Positions 8,337 to 16,832 are shown, numbered from the stretch's first letter. The stretch is DNA of 38,523 nt from Bacteroidales bacterium (GCA_021647205.1 JAKIVD010000031.1:1-38523), one strand, 5' to 3'. The notes: generated by a model from the sequence alone, not told the origin. Translations and numbers: made by a program.

Positions 8337-9497
8337 ATGCGCAAATCTTCCCACAGCCCGTTTCCGACCAAAACGCAGGAACTGCTGTTGCAGGCCGCTT
8401 TGCTGAAGGGGCAGCCAATGCAAAAAGCCTGGGAAAAATGGAAGGCGGAAGTCAATTTTGAAAAAGAGGTAGAATATGCTTCTTTCAGAATGCTTCCCCT
8501 GCTCTACCAAAACCTTCAGTCCCACCGTATGAATGACCCGCTCATGCTTCGCCTGAAAGGTATTTACCGCAAATCGTGGTCGAACAATCATTTGCTTTTT
8601 CACCAAACCGCCAAAGTGTTAAAGTTGCTGCACAGCCACAAAATCCCGACGATTGTTATGAAAGGGATTGCAATGACCATCACAGTGTACAAAAACTATG
8701 GCGTACGGCCCATGGCCGACATGGACATCCTTATTCCACTTTCAGAATCCCTGAAAACCATTGACGTTCTGGAAAAATCAGGCTGGAATTTGCAAAATAA
8801 AGAACACCTGGAATTCAACTTGAAATATGGCCGCAGTGCCACTTTTACTGATGCCGCCAAAACAGAACTGGACCTGCACTGGCATCCCGTTTTTGAAGCC
8901 CACAACAGCATCTCTGATGATGAGTTCTGGGAGGCCTCGGTACCGCTCGAAGTGGCAGGGGAAAATACACGTGCTTTTTGTGTAACCGATAACTTTTTCC
9001 ACACCATCGTGCATGGATTAAGGTACAATCCCGAACCACCCATCCGATGGGTTGCAGATGCGGTAACGATATTGAATTCGGAAGTCTGTTCGATTGACTG
9101 GGACAGGCTGCTGTATCTTACTAAAAAGTTCAGGTCTTCCCTTCAAATGAAAGATGCATTGAACTATCTCACCAAAAATTTTCAGTCGGTGGTTTCCCGG
9201 AGCTTTCTGGATGAGCTTGCAAAGATAAAGTCAACTTTTTCCGATCGCCTGGTTTTCCGCCATGCCAAAAAATATGGCGATGAAGTCCCGCAAACAGTTT
9301 ACGAAAAACTTTACTCGGTTTATGCAGCCTATTTGCGGCAATCAGACCTCCGTGGATTTTGGGCGCAGCAAATCGGATTCGTTAAATACATGAGGTTTCG
9401 CAACCGGGGGAAACCCTATTTCAGGATTATGCTCTATTATTTTTCACTGCTGTTTAGAAAACCAAAAAAAATTACCGGAATCAAATCCGGCTTCTGA
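8337..9497 (+). CDS. Nucleotidyltransferase family protein (PF14907-type)
   Basis: 386-aa member of the uncharacterised nucleotidyltransferase family found in lasso-peptide and EPS-associated PqqD loci. The core is around IVMKGIAMTITVYKNYG (about 103-119) followed by VRPMADMDILIPL, where D128 and D130 form the DxD-type metal pair of polymerase-beta-like nucleotidyltransferases; a third acidic candidate is in ELDLHWHPVFEAH. The conserved LxLHW-x-P motif is typical of this family. The rest is helical with a basic C-terminus. In paeninodin-type lasso clusters a homologue accompanies an HPr-kinase-like enzyme. Substrate is unknown: it may nucleotidylate a peptide or a sugar. It ends 3 bases before the ABC transporter start. 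Confidence 0.85.
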   Translation: MRKSSHSPFPTKTQELLLQAALLKGQPMQKAWEKWKAEVNFEKEVEYASFRMLPLLYQNLQSHRMNDPLMLRLKGIYRKSWSNNHLLFHQTAKVLKLLHSHKIPTIVMKGIAMTITVYKNYGVRPMADMDILIPLSESLKTIDVLEKSGWNLQNKEHLEFNLKYGRSATFTDAAKTELDLHWHPVFEAHNSISDDEFWEASVPLEVAGENTRAFCVTDNFFHTIVHGLRYNPEPPIRWVADAVTILNSEVCSIDWDRLLYLTKKFRSSLQMKDALNYLTKNFQSVVSRSFLDELAKIKSTFSDRLVFRHAKKYGDEVPQTVYEKLYSVYAAYLRQSDLRGFWAQQIGFVKYMRFRNRGKPYFRIMLYYFSLLFRKPKKITGIKSGF

Positions 9498-9500
9498 AGA

Positions 9501-11216
9501 ATGCCTTTTTTTAAAAAAAACAAACAGCTAATCCCCTACTTTTCAAAAGAAGCGTGGCGGTATTTCATGCAATTCTTTGATGGTCAGCGCCGGAAACTTA
9601 TTTTCGTTTCCATTGGTTCAACTCTGCAGGCTGCCCTCATTATTCCCATATTGTTACTGGTCAGGTACATTTTTGATGTGGCCATCCCGGAAAAAGACAT
9701 AAAAGTGCTGGTCTTCATCGGAATTGCCATTATCCTGATCAGGCTGGCCAATTCGGGTGCCACGCTTTTTCTCAGAAAAATTAACATCGGCATCGTAACA
9801 ACGGCCATTTATAAATTTCGCAAAAAACTCGTACAGAAACTCTATTCCCTTTCCCGCACCTTTTTCACCCACGAAGACCAGCGGATATTGCACGCACGTA
9901 TTGTTCAGGATTCCGAGCGGATTATGTTGATGAGCAACGCCTTGGTGTCGCGGTTAATCCCTGCAATCCTTATCAGTATCGGGCTGTGTGTGATTTTGCT
10001 GGTGTTAAACTGGTACCTCTTCCTCGCCATATTGGTGTTTTTCCCGGTCATTTTCCTTGCAAACCGTTTTATGGGGAAAATTGTCAAAAAGCGCGTATTT
10101 GCCTACCAAAGGGCCTTCGAAGGTTTTAGCCGGGGAATCATGTTTATCCTGAAGTTTTTGGACCTGATAAAAACTCAATCTGCTGAAACTGTTGAAAACC
10201 AAAAGCAAATTGAAACCCTGAAAGAACTGCGGGAGAAAACAGCCCGCCGCACGTACTTTTTTTCAGTGAACGGACAAGTGCAAGCTTTTCTAATCAGCAT
10301 TTCCGGTATTATGGTGATAGTCATCGGGGGTATTTCCGTCATCAACGGCATGATGACAATAGGTGGTTTTTTCGCATTTTATATTGCCGCAAACCATTTG
10401 CAGACCAATATCAATATCATCACCGATACGTTTGCACTTGTAGTTACAGGAAACGAATCGTTGGTAACTTTATACGACATTGCCTCCAAAAAAGAAACCG
10501 GCCCTTACACCGGAACAGCAAAGGTTGATTTTATAGAGGGCCTTGTTCTACAGTCAGTTATGTTTAATTATACCGGAAAACCGGTGCTGACTGATCTTTC
10601 GCTGCAACTTTATCCCGGAGACAGGGTAGCCATCATTGGGGCGAATGGCGCCGGTAAATCAACCATCATTCACCTTATCCTGGGATTTTATGCTCCTCAG
10701 TCAGGAAAAATATCTGTAGATGGAATCCCGTTTTCAGAAGTCGACTTTCCTCATTTCAGAAAGCATATCGGTGTTGTTTCGCAGCAGCCCCTGCTTATTT
10801 CTGATAGCATTCGCAACAATATTAACTACGGAAACGAATGGGCAAGCGAAAAAGATGTGCTGACTGTTTCTAAAATGGCACTGGCACATGATTTTATCGA
10901 AAAGCTTCCCGGGGCGTACGATACCCAGATTGGTGAAGACGGCATACTGCTGTCAGGCGGCGAATGCCAGAAAATTGCCATTGCCCGGGCCTTGCTGCGG
11001 CGACCAAAATTGCTCATCCTTGATGAACCCACCAATCACCTCGACAGTCCGGCGGTAAAAAAAATCATGCAAAACATTGACAATATTGATTATTCCCCGG
11101 CTATACTGATCATTAGCCATGACACGGCCGTTATTCAGCATGCCCATAAAATATTTGTGCTCGAAGAAGGAAACCTTAAGCTCCTAAACCATCAGGCTCG
11201 GGCTTCCAAAACCTAA
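9501..11216 (+). CDS. ABC transporter, fused permease-ATPase (MsbA/exporter type)
   Basis: Half-size ABC exporter of 571 aa that would work as a homodimer in the inner membrane. Residues ~25-320 form the six-helix type I exporter domain. The ATPase domain shows Walker A GANGAGKST (380-388), a Q-loop (VVSQQPLL), signature LSGGECQ (484-490), Walker B LLILDEPTNHLD with D508/E509, and the H-loop ISHD. No N-terminal C39 peptidase domain is present, so it does not cleave a double-glycine leader by itself. Placed between the PqqD/nucleotidyltransferase pair and the GT2/HprK genes, it is the expected exporter of whatever this operon makes, either a modified peptide or a lipid-linked glycan. Confidence 0.92.
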   Translation: MPFFKKNKQLIPYFSKEAWRYFMQFFDGQRRKLIFVSIGSTLQAALIIPILLLVRYIFDVAIPEKDIKVLVFIGIAIILIRLANSGATLFLRKINIGIVTTAIYKFRKKLVQKLYSLSRTFFTHEDQRILHARIVQDSERIMLMSNALVSRLIPAILISIGLCVILLVLNWYLFLAILVFFPVIFLANRFMGKIVKKRVFAYQRAFEGFSRGIMFILKFLDLIKTQSAETVENQKQIETLKELREKTARRTYFFSVNGQVQAFLISISGIMVIVIGGISVINGMMTIGGFFAFYIAANHLQTNINIITDTFALVVTGNESLVTLYDIASKKETGPYTGTAKVDFIEGLVLQSVMFNYTGKPVLTDLSLQLYPGDRVAIIGANGAGKSTIIHLILGFYAPQSGKISVDGIPFSEVDFPHFRKHIGVVSQQPLLISDSIRNNINYGNEWASEKDVLTVSKMALAHDFIEKLPGAYDTQIGEDGILLSGGECQKIAIARALLRRPKLLILDEPTNHLDSPAVKKIMQNIDNIDYSPAILIISHDTAVIQHAHKIFVLEEGNLKLLNHQARASKT

Positions 11217-11227
11217 AACTGCACACC

Positions 11228-11929
11228 ATGTTACAAAACAAACTTCCGCTGGTCAGCACAATAATTACCGTAAATAACGGTGGTTTATACATTGCTGAAG
11301 CACTGCAAAGTATCCTCATCCAGGATTTTAAGAACATTGAGATAATTGTTATCGACGATGGCTCAACAGACAATACAGCTTCCGTGGTTCAACATTGTGC
11401 TCCTGACGTTCACTACTATCATCAGGAAAAAGCTGGTATTTCAGCCGGGAAAAATCTTGGTGTGAAAAAAGCAAAAGGTACATTTTTCGCTTTTCTCGAT
11501 GCAGATGACATCTGGACGGAAAAAAAGATTTCCACCCAACTCGGCCGTTTTAATAAGAACCCTTCGCTGGATATGGTATTTGGACATGTCGGGCATTTTT
11601 TTAGCCCCGAACTTTCTGCTGAGGAAAGGAAGAAACACTATTGCCCCGGCAAAGCAATGCCGGGAATCAGCTCGGGAACCATGCTTATCCGAAGTGGTTC
11701 CTTTTACAAGGTCGGGCTTTTCGACCCACACTATCGAAAAGGGGTTTTTAACGATTGGTATTTACGGGCCAGCGAACTGGGCTTAACATTCAAAATGCAG
11801 AAGGAAGTTTTTCTGAAGCGGCGGATTCACCAGAAAAACCATGGCATTACCAACCGCGATAAATCTGTTGATTATGTACGTATGCTCAAAGCCTCACTCG
11901 ACAGGAGAAGAAAGAAGGAATACCAATAA
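11228..11929 (+). CDS. Short GT2 glycosyltransferase of the PqqD/HprK operon
   Basis: 233-aa GT2 enzyme with only the catalytic GT-A domain. Motifs: LVSTIITVNNGGLYIAEAL, IIVIDDGSTDNTA, AFLDADDIWTEKK (DxD), GTMLIRSGSFYKVGLFD and FNDWYLRASELG as the acceptor region. The end is a basic helix, MLKASLDRRRKKE. This architecture and tail are shared with the GT2 protein at 14508-15197 and with both GT2 halves of the fusion protein between them, so these four domains look like products of local duplication. The start codon lies 11 bases after the transporter stop and the stop 12 bases before the next gene. Donor and acceptor are unknown. Confidence 0.88.
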   Translation: MLQNKLPLVSTIITVNNGGLYIAEALQSILIQDFKNIEIIVIDDGSTDNTASVVQHCAPDVHYYHQEKAGISAGKNLGVKKAKGTFFAFLDADDIWTEKKISTQLGRFNKNPSLDMVFGHVGHFFSPELSAEERKKHYCPGKAMPGISSGTMLIRSGSFYKVGLFDPHYRKGVFNDWYLRASELGLTFKMQKEVFLKRRIHQKNHGITNRDKSVDYVRMLKASLDRRRKKEYQ

Positions 11930-11941
11930 AACCGTATCCCA

Positions 11942-14500
11942 ATGGTCAAAGCACCTAAAACGGAAACAGAACAAATACAGTTTTACCGGCAGTGTTTAGA
12001 CCGGTTCGAACAGGCTGCCGGAGTAACAGCCAAAGTTCGAAGGTATTATTCCATTGCCGGAACCACTGTTTGTTTGTGCTTCGCCGGTGAGTCGATGCTT
12101 CCTTACATGACACCAGCTCTCGAGCACCTGCGCCTGCACGAAACAACAAACCCTGACATGACGATAAATGTCTGGGACAGCATTTCAACGAATACCTCCA
12201 TGCCGCCACCGCCTTGTAATTGGGCCGATTTTACCGACCGGGGCGATATTTGGGGATTCAACAGCAAGCGGATAAAAACAGCATTTCACTGGAGCGAGTA
12301 TTCGGTAAATGTGATGGATATGCTCTCTAACACGGGGGTGTACTGGGTGAAGAACCCCAAAGCTTTTCCGTATTGGGTCTATTCCTCCCCTTTCCGTTCG
12401 ATGATACAGTGGTGGATGGAAAAAAATGATTGCCAGTTGCTTCACGCTGCTGCCATTGGCACTGACCACGGCGCCGTTCTGGTTAGCGGAAAAGGAGGGG
12501 CCGGTAAATCCACCAGTGCCGTCAGTAGCCTTAAAGCCGGTTTATTTTATCTGGCTGATGACTATGTGATCGTTAAAAAAGGTGTCGAACCAAAAGTGTA
12601 CAGCCTCTATTCGACTGCAAAGCTGAATACCGAAGATATGCCGAAGTTTCCTGCATTCCAAAAGTTTGCCGCGAAAACCATAAAAAAAGACCAGGAAAAA
12701 GCCGTGCTGTTTCTTTATCCGGAACTCAATAAGCAACTGAAAAGGGAAATGCCGCTCAAAGCCATTCTTACCCCTGTGGTTGTTGGGCAGAAAAAAAGCG
12801 AACTCCGGCCCACTTCGTTTTGGCCCGTGCAACGGGCCCTCTCCTTTACTACCATGTCGCAACTTCCGGGTGCGGGAAGCCACACACACAAATACATCAG
12901 CGAATTGACCCGGCAACTGCCCTGTTACAGCCTTCGCCTCGGAAAAGATTTGGATGAAATCCCAAAAGTCATTAGCAACTTATTAAAGCATCCTGAAAAA
13001 TACGCTACGCAAGATCAGGAAGCGGCTGCTCATTTTGAAAAACCATTGATCAGCATCATCATCCCTGTTTTTAATGGTGAACAATTCATCCGGGAGGCCG
13101 TGGAAAATATCCTCGACCAGAATTATCCGGCCATCGAAATAATTATTGTTGATGACGGTTCAACCGACAATTCGAAAAAAGTAATTGATGAACTTCCTGT
13201 TGATGTGCGCTATTTCCACCAGCCCAATGCAGGGCCGGCTTCCGCCCGTAACCGGGGCATCAGGGATGTGTCGGGCGATTATGTAGCTTTTTTGGATGTG
13301 GATGATCTGTGGCCCGAAAAAAACCTGGAACTGCTGATGACCCGGCTTCAGCAAAATCCCGGCCTCGATATCGTAAGGGGCTATGCCCAGCTTGTAATTG
13401 TTGAGGCGAATGGCCAGGCAATTTACACCGGAAACCCGCAGGAATCATTTCCCGATTACATTGGTGCCGGCCTGTACCGAAAATCGGTTTTTAGTACCGT
13501 CGGCTTGTTTGATCCCGAATTGCGGTTTGGCGAAGACAGTGATTGGTTCAACCGTGCGAAGGAAATGAATACGAACATCAAAAGGCTTGATGAAGTAACG
13601 CTCTACGTCCGCCGCCACTACAAAAACATGACGGAAGGGAAATCCCTTGTCGAACTTAACATACTTAAAGTATTTAAAAAGAAACTGGAAAGGAAACGCA
13701 TGGAAAAACCACCGAAAACCAAACCGGCTTTGAGAAAACCAAATGCAGGTAATCCCTTGATAAGTGTCGTTATCCCGGTTTTTAACGGGGCAGCTTTTTT
13801 GGCCGATGCCATCAACAGCGTTTTGGGCCAGCATTATCATCCGCTTGAGATAATTGTTGTTGACGATGGCTCTACCGACAATACAGCAGAAGTGGTGAAA
13901 ATGATGAGCGGAAACATCAGTTATGTTTACCAGGAAAACAAAGGCCCGGCAGCTGCACGCAACAAGGGGGTTAAATTAGCCGGCGGCGAATTGATCTCCT
14001 TTATTGATGCTGATGATATATGGGCAAAAGACAAATTGTTGCGGCAACTTGCTGTGTTCAAAAAATACAAGGAGCCCGGCATTGTAATCGGTTTGACATT
14101 TAAAACAAAGTTTCAGGCACAAAGCGAATTGGAAAAACCCGGACTATTGCCGGATAAAAACTTTCACCTGCTACTGGGCAGTACATTGATAAAGAAATCT
14201 GTATTCGACAAAATAGGCCTGCTTGACGAAGATTTGCTCATGGGTGAAGACAGCGACTGGTTTAACCGTGCAAGGGAAGGAAGGATACCCATTGCCGTGC
14301 ACCAGGATTTGGTCCTGTTTTACCGCAAACACAATGACAACATAACAAACAACAGGAGAAAGGCCAACCTTTATATTTTCAAGATGGTAAAAAAAGCCAG
14401 GGACAGGAAAATGAGGCCGGGTTTTAAGCCCCTTCCCCCTTTGCCGGAAATAAACTCAATGGACGATCTAATCGGTTGTTGGCATAGCGCCGACGAATGA
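11942..14500 (+). CDS. HPr-kinase-like domain fused to two GT2 glycosyltransferase domains
   Basis: 852-aa three-domain protein. Residues ~1-350 resemble HprK-related kinases: Walker A GKGGAGKST (183-191, K189), a downstream LADDYVIV (D206/D207) matching the HprK acidic pair, and a lead-in of CQLLHAAAIG that is usual before the P-loop in this family. Two complete GT2 domains follow: one from ~367 (LISIIIPVFNGEQFI, IIVDDGSTDNSK, AFLDVDDLWPEK, GEDSDWFNRAKE) and one from ~604 (LISVVIPVFNGAAFL, IVVDDGSTDNTA, SFIDADDIWAKD, GEDSDWFNRARE). Each GT2 half ends with a Lys/Arg-rich helix. Related kinases phosphorylate Ser in lasso peptides, but the substrate here is unknown. No frameshift is seen; the fusion is one uninterrupted frame. 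Confidence 0.87.
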   Translation: MVKAPKTETEQIQFYRQCLDRFEQAAGVTAKVRRYYSIAGTTVCLCFAGESMLPYMTPALEHLRLHETTNPDMTINVWDSISTNTSMPPPPCNWADFTDRGDIWGFNSKRIKTAFHWSEYSVNVMDMLSNTGVYWVKNPKAFPYWVYSSPFRSMIQWWMEKNDCQLLHAAAIGTDHGAVLVSGKGGAGKSTSAVSSLKAGLFYLADDYVIVKKGVEPKVYSLYSTAKLNTEDMPKFPAFQKFAAKTIKKDQEKAVLFLYPELNKQLKREMPLKAILTPVVVGQKKSELRPTSFWPVQRALSFTTMSQLPGAGSHTHKYISELTRQLPCYSLRLGKDLDEIPKVISNLLKHPEKYATQDQEAAAHFEKPLISIIIPVFNGEQFIREAVENILDQNYPAIEIIIVDDGSTDNSKKVIDELPVDVRYFHQPNAGPASARNRGIRDVSGDYVAFLDVDDLWPEKNLELLMTRLQQNPGLDIVRGYAQLVIVEANGQAIYTGNPQESFPDYIGAGLYRKSVFSTVGLFDPELRFGEDSDWFNRAKEMNTNIKRLDEVTLYVRRHYKNMTEGKSLVELNILKVFKKKLERKRMEKPPKTKPALRKPNAGNPLISVVIPVFNGAAFLADAINSVLGQHYHPLEIIVVDDGSTDNTAEVVKMMSGNISYVYQENKGPAAARNKGVKLAGGELISFIDADDIWAKDKLLRQLAVFKKYKEPGIVIGLTFKTKFQAQSELEKPGLLPDKNFHLLLGSTLIKKSVFDKIGLLDEDLLMGEDSDWFNRAREGRIPIAVHQDLVLFYRKHNDNITNNRRKANLYIFKMVKKARDRKMRPGFKPLPPLPEINSMDDLIGCWHSADE

Positions 14501-14507
14501 CAGCACA

Positions 14508-15197
14508 ATGGAAAAACCTGTTATCAGTGTCATAGTCCCGGTTTTCAATGGCGGCAAATATTTAGCCATGGCTATTGAAAGCATACTCAGGCAGTCAATA
14601 GACAAGCTGGAAATTATTGTGGTGGATGACGCTTCAACAGACAACAGCCTGGAAGTGGCCGGTGGTTTCGGCCCACTGGTTTCAATTCACAAACAAACAA
14701 CAAACAAAGGGACCGGGTCGGCCAGAAACCTCGGAATTAACAAATCAACCGGAGTATATTTATCTTTCCTGGATGCTGATGACCTGTGGCTTGCCGGAAA
14801 ATTAATTGCCCAACTAACTTACCTGGAAAACAACCCAAACACCGATATGGTGTTTGGCAATGTGGAACAGTTCATCAGCCCGGAACTGCCGGAAGAAAAC
14901 CAAAATAAATTACGCAACGAATTAAAAAAAATGCCCGGTTTTGTTGCCGGAACCATGCTCATCCGAAAAACGTCCTTTCTCAAAGCAGGCTTTTTCGACG
15001 AAAAACTGGAACTGGGTGAATTTATTGACTGGTTCAGCCGTGCAAAAGATATGGGCTTAACCTACAAAATGCACAATGATATTGTTTTAAAAAGACGGAT
15101 TCACACAACAAATATGGGTATCACAAAACGGCACCACCTGACAGACTATACCGCTATTCTACGCGCTGCACTCAAGCGCAAACGCATGAAAGAGTAA
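14508..15197 (+). CDS. Short GT2 glycosyltransferase, paralogue of the 11228 gene
   Basis: 229-aa GT2 catalytic domain. Visible are VISVIVPVFNGGKYLAMAI, IIVVDDASTDNSLEV (Gly replaced by Ala in the usual DDGSTDN), SFLDADDLWLAGK (DxD), GTMLIRKTSFLKAGFFD and GEFIDWFSRAKDMG. The C-terminus is a basic helix, ILRAALKRKRMKE. It matches the 11228-11929 protein along its length, including GTMLIR, KRRIHTTNMGIT and the tail, so the two genes flanking the fusion are close paralogues. It starts 7 bases after the fusion stop and ends 8 bases before the sulfotransferase. Likely transfers one sugar of the same product; specificity unknown. Confidence 0.88.
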   Translation: MEKPVISVIVPVFNGGKYLAMAIESILRQSIDKLEIIVVDDASTDNSLEVAGGFGPLVSIHKQTTNKGTGSARNLGINKSTGVYLSFLDADDLWLAGKLIAQLTYLENNPNTDMVFGNVEQFISPELPEENQNKLRNELKKMPGFVAGTMLIRKTSFLKAGFFDEKLELGEFIDWFSRAKDMGLTYKMHNDIVLKRRIHTTNMGITKRHHLTDYTAILRAALKRKRMKE

Positions 15198-15205
15198 ATT
15201 ATCCC

Positions 15206-15925
15206 GTGAAAAAGAAAACCAAATTCCTCATTTTCGGACAGGGCCGCTCGGGCAGCAACCTGCTGGTTGACCTGCTCAATTCGCATCCCGACATTCACTG
15301 CGATCGCGAGTTGTTCAACGAAAACAGCATAAAGGGCAAAGATGTGTTCCGCAGAAAGCTGATCAAAAGTTTTCCGGGATACTATATTCATCATCAGACA
15401 AATAAATACCCCGAGAAACTTTATGGTTTCAAGCTGTTGACTTATCAATTGGCAAATTTTCCCGCCATCAGGTCAAAACTTTTTAACCACGAGTGGAAGA
15501 TCATCCATATCCGGCGAAAAGATGTTCTTGCGCAAACCCTGTCGGACATCGTTGCCCTGAAAACAGGAAAATATGTACGGAAACAAAAGGATAAGGCAGA
15601 TAACAAGATTTTTACCATCGATCCGCAGGATGTTGTCAGCATGATCAATATCAAAATGAACGATATGGAGTTTGAACTTGAGCTGCTAAAAGGTTTAAAC
15701 TACCTTGAAATAATTTATGAAAACGACCTGGCCAACAGCAGCAAATGGAACGAAAGCGCCAAAGGCATTTTCAGGCATCTCGGTATCCGGCCTGTTGAGG
15801 TTTCGGGGACCACCTTAAAAACAGACAACAGGTCAAATAAAGAAAGGATATCGAACTATGCCGATATTCTGCGATATATGAGGAAAAATGGCTTATCACA
15901 TCTGCTGGAGGCAGACAACATTTAG
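15206..15925 (+). CDS. Stf0-like sulfotransferase
   Basis: 239-aa sulfotransferase with a GTG start, chosen because it lies 8 bases after the preceding stop and puts the P-loop at residues 9-22 (IFGQGRSGSNLLVD). NSHPDIHCDRELFNE follows, a pattern typical of the Stf0 and LPS-type sulfotransferases, where the acidic residue after the Arg-Glu helps catalysis. The 3'-phosphate-binding segment is HIRRKDVLAQTLSDIVA. It is the last gene of the operon that begins with the PqqD-like protein, so the product is probably sulfated as well as glycosylated. A second, different sulfotransferase lies at 1038. The acceptor is not identifiable. Confidence 0.83.
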   Translation: MKKKTKFLIFGQGRSGSNLLVDLLNSHPDIHCDRELFNENSIKGKDVFRRKLIKSFPGYYIHHQTNKYPEKLYGFKLLTYQLANFPAIRSKLFNHEWKIIHIRRKDVLAQTLSDIVALKTGKYVRKQKDKADNKIFTIDPQDVVSMINIKMNDMEFELELLKGLNYLEIIYENDLANSSKWNESAKGIFRHLGIRPVEVSGTTLKTDNRSNKERISNYADILRYMRKNGLSHLLEADNI

Positions 15926-15954
15926 TAAAGCCCATGATACCAAATTACGAAGGA

Positions 15955-15987
15955 TTGCAACGAATAGAAAATTTACCTTTAATTTTG
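15955..15987 (+). promoter_or_regulatory. Bacteroidota-type promoter upstream of the S51-like lipoprotein gene
   Basis: TTG at 15955-15957 and TAATTTTG (TAnnTTTG) at 15980-15987 with a 22-base spacer. The -7 box lies about 48 bases before the TTG start at 16035. It supports separate transcription of the lipoprotein gene and shows that an upstream in-frame ATG at 15888 is not the start. Confidence 0.55.
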
Positions 15988-16034
15988 TCGGGCCGGAATT
16001 TGCCTGGTTGTTCATCGTAAAAAACCATAACGTT

Positions 16035-16832
16035 TTGAAGACTGCCGCTCAATTCATCATTTTATTCATTATCTCCACCCTGTTTGCCGCCTGCAGTTCA
16101 GGGGGGGGAAAACCCGCTGAGAACGAAGACCTGAGCAATCAGACCTTTTTAATTGGCAACGGCAGGCTCTCCGGTGAAACCGTCGGGGGGATGATTGAAA
16201 AGTCAGGGATTAAAGCGGGCGGTTATGTTGTTATTATCCCTGCTTCGTTCAAGAAAAATGATGCAGATGCTTCCTTTCTAAGGAAAGAGTTTTACCGTCA
16301 GAATATTTTAGCTGTCCACATCCTCAGCTTACGCCCCGGCACCCCACTGACAAAATCAGAGCAGGTTGCCATCGAAAATGCCGGTATTATTTGTATTCTC
16401 AATGGAAAGAAAAACCAGTTTATGAAACTGGCCAACAACACGGCCTTGAAGAGCTCTTTAATGAAAGCCCGGGAGAATGGTGCCCTGATTGCCGGAACCG
16501 GGAACGGGGCCTCTGTTTTGGGTGAGTATTATTTTTACCAACACGATGACCCAAAACCGCAAAGCCGGAAAACAGTACTTAAACCCGGATTGGGTTTGTT
16601 GAAGAACACCGTTGTTGACAGTTTTGGGTTTTATGACGACAACAAAAATACAATCAGAAAGAGCAGTGCAAAAAAGAACTTCGTTTTTATCGGACTGGGC
16701 GATCGGGCTGCTGTATGGCTTGGGGATAAAGAGGCTGTTGTTTTGAGCAAATCCGGAATGACCTTTGTTGCTCCCGGCAAACCTGCAAGATGGCTTAAGG
16801 CGGGTGACGAATTCAGCCTTTTTCCCCGGTAA
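16035..16832 (+). CDS. Cyanophycinase-like (peptidase S51 superfamily) lipoprotein, catalytic serine absent
   Basis: 265-aa exported lipoprotein. From the TTG at 16035 the protein begins with a short basic/hydrophobic signal ending LFAAC, with the lipidation Cys at residue 20 followed by a Ser/Gly linker. The body follows the S51 peptidase (cyanophycinase/dipeptidase E) fold: FLIGNGRLSGETV, GGYVVIIPASF, AGIICILNGKKNQFMKL, LIAGTGNGASVLGEYYF and FIGLGDRAAVWLG. Active cyanophycinases have GTSAGA at the nucleophile elbow; here residues 154-159 read GTGNGA, so the catalytic Ser position is Gly. It may be a non-catalytic binding protein. An ATG at 15888 inside the upstream gene would bury the signal peptide and was not used. 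Confidence 0.72.
   Translation: MKTAAQFIILFIISTLFAACSSGGGKPAENEDLSNQTFLIGNGRLSGETVGGMIEKSGIKAGGYVVIIPASFKKNDADASFLRKEFYRQNILAVHILSLRPGTPLTKSEQVAIENAGIICILNGKKNQFMKLANNTALKSSLMKARENGALIAGTGNGASVLGEYYFYQHDDPKPQSRKTVLKPGLGLLKNTVVDSFGFYDDNKNTIRKSSAKKNFVFIGLGDRAAVWLGDKEAVVLSKSGMTFVAPGKPARWLKAGDEFSLFPR

Noticed and set aside
11342-14640. Repeated DNA coding GATGATGGTTCAAC-like segments as a repeat array or CRISPR
   Set aside because: These are the conserved DDGSTDN codons of homologous GT2 domains, spaced by whole domains; no repeat-spacer structure exists.
7832-15925. Calling the operon a lasso-peptide cluster
   Set aside because: No asparagine-synthetase-like cyclase, no transglutaminase-like protease and no precursor ORF are present, although PqqD, kinase, nucleotidyltransferase and ABC exporter types are shared.
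15888-16034. N-terminal extension of the S51-like protein from ATG 15888
   Set aside because: It overlaps the sulfotransferase gene and a TAnnTTTG promoter, and would place the lipoprotein signal 50 residues inside the protein.
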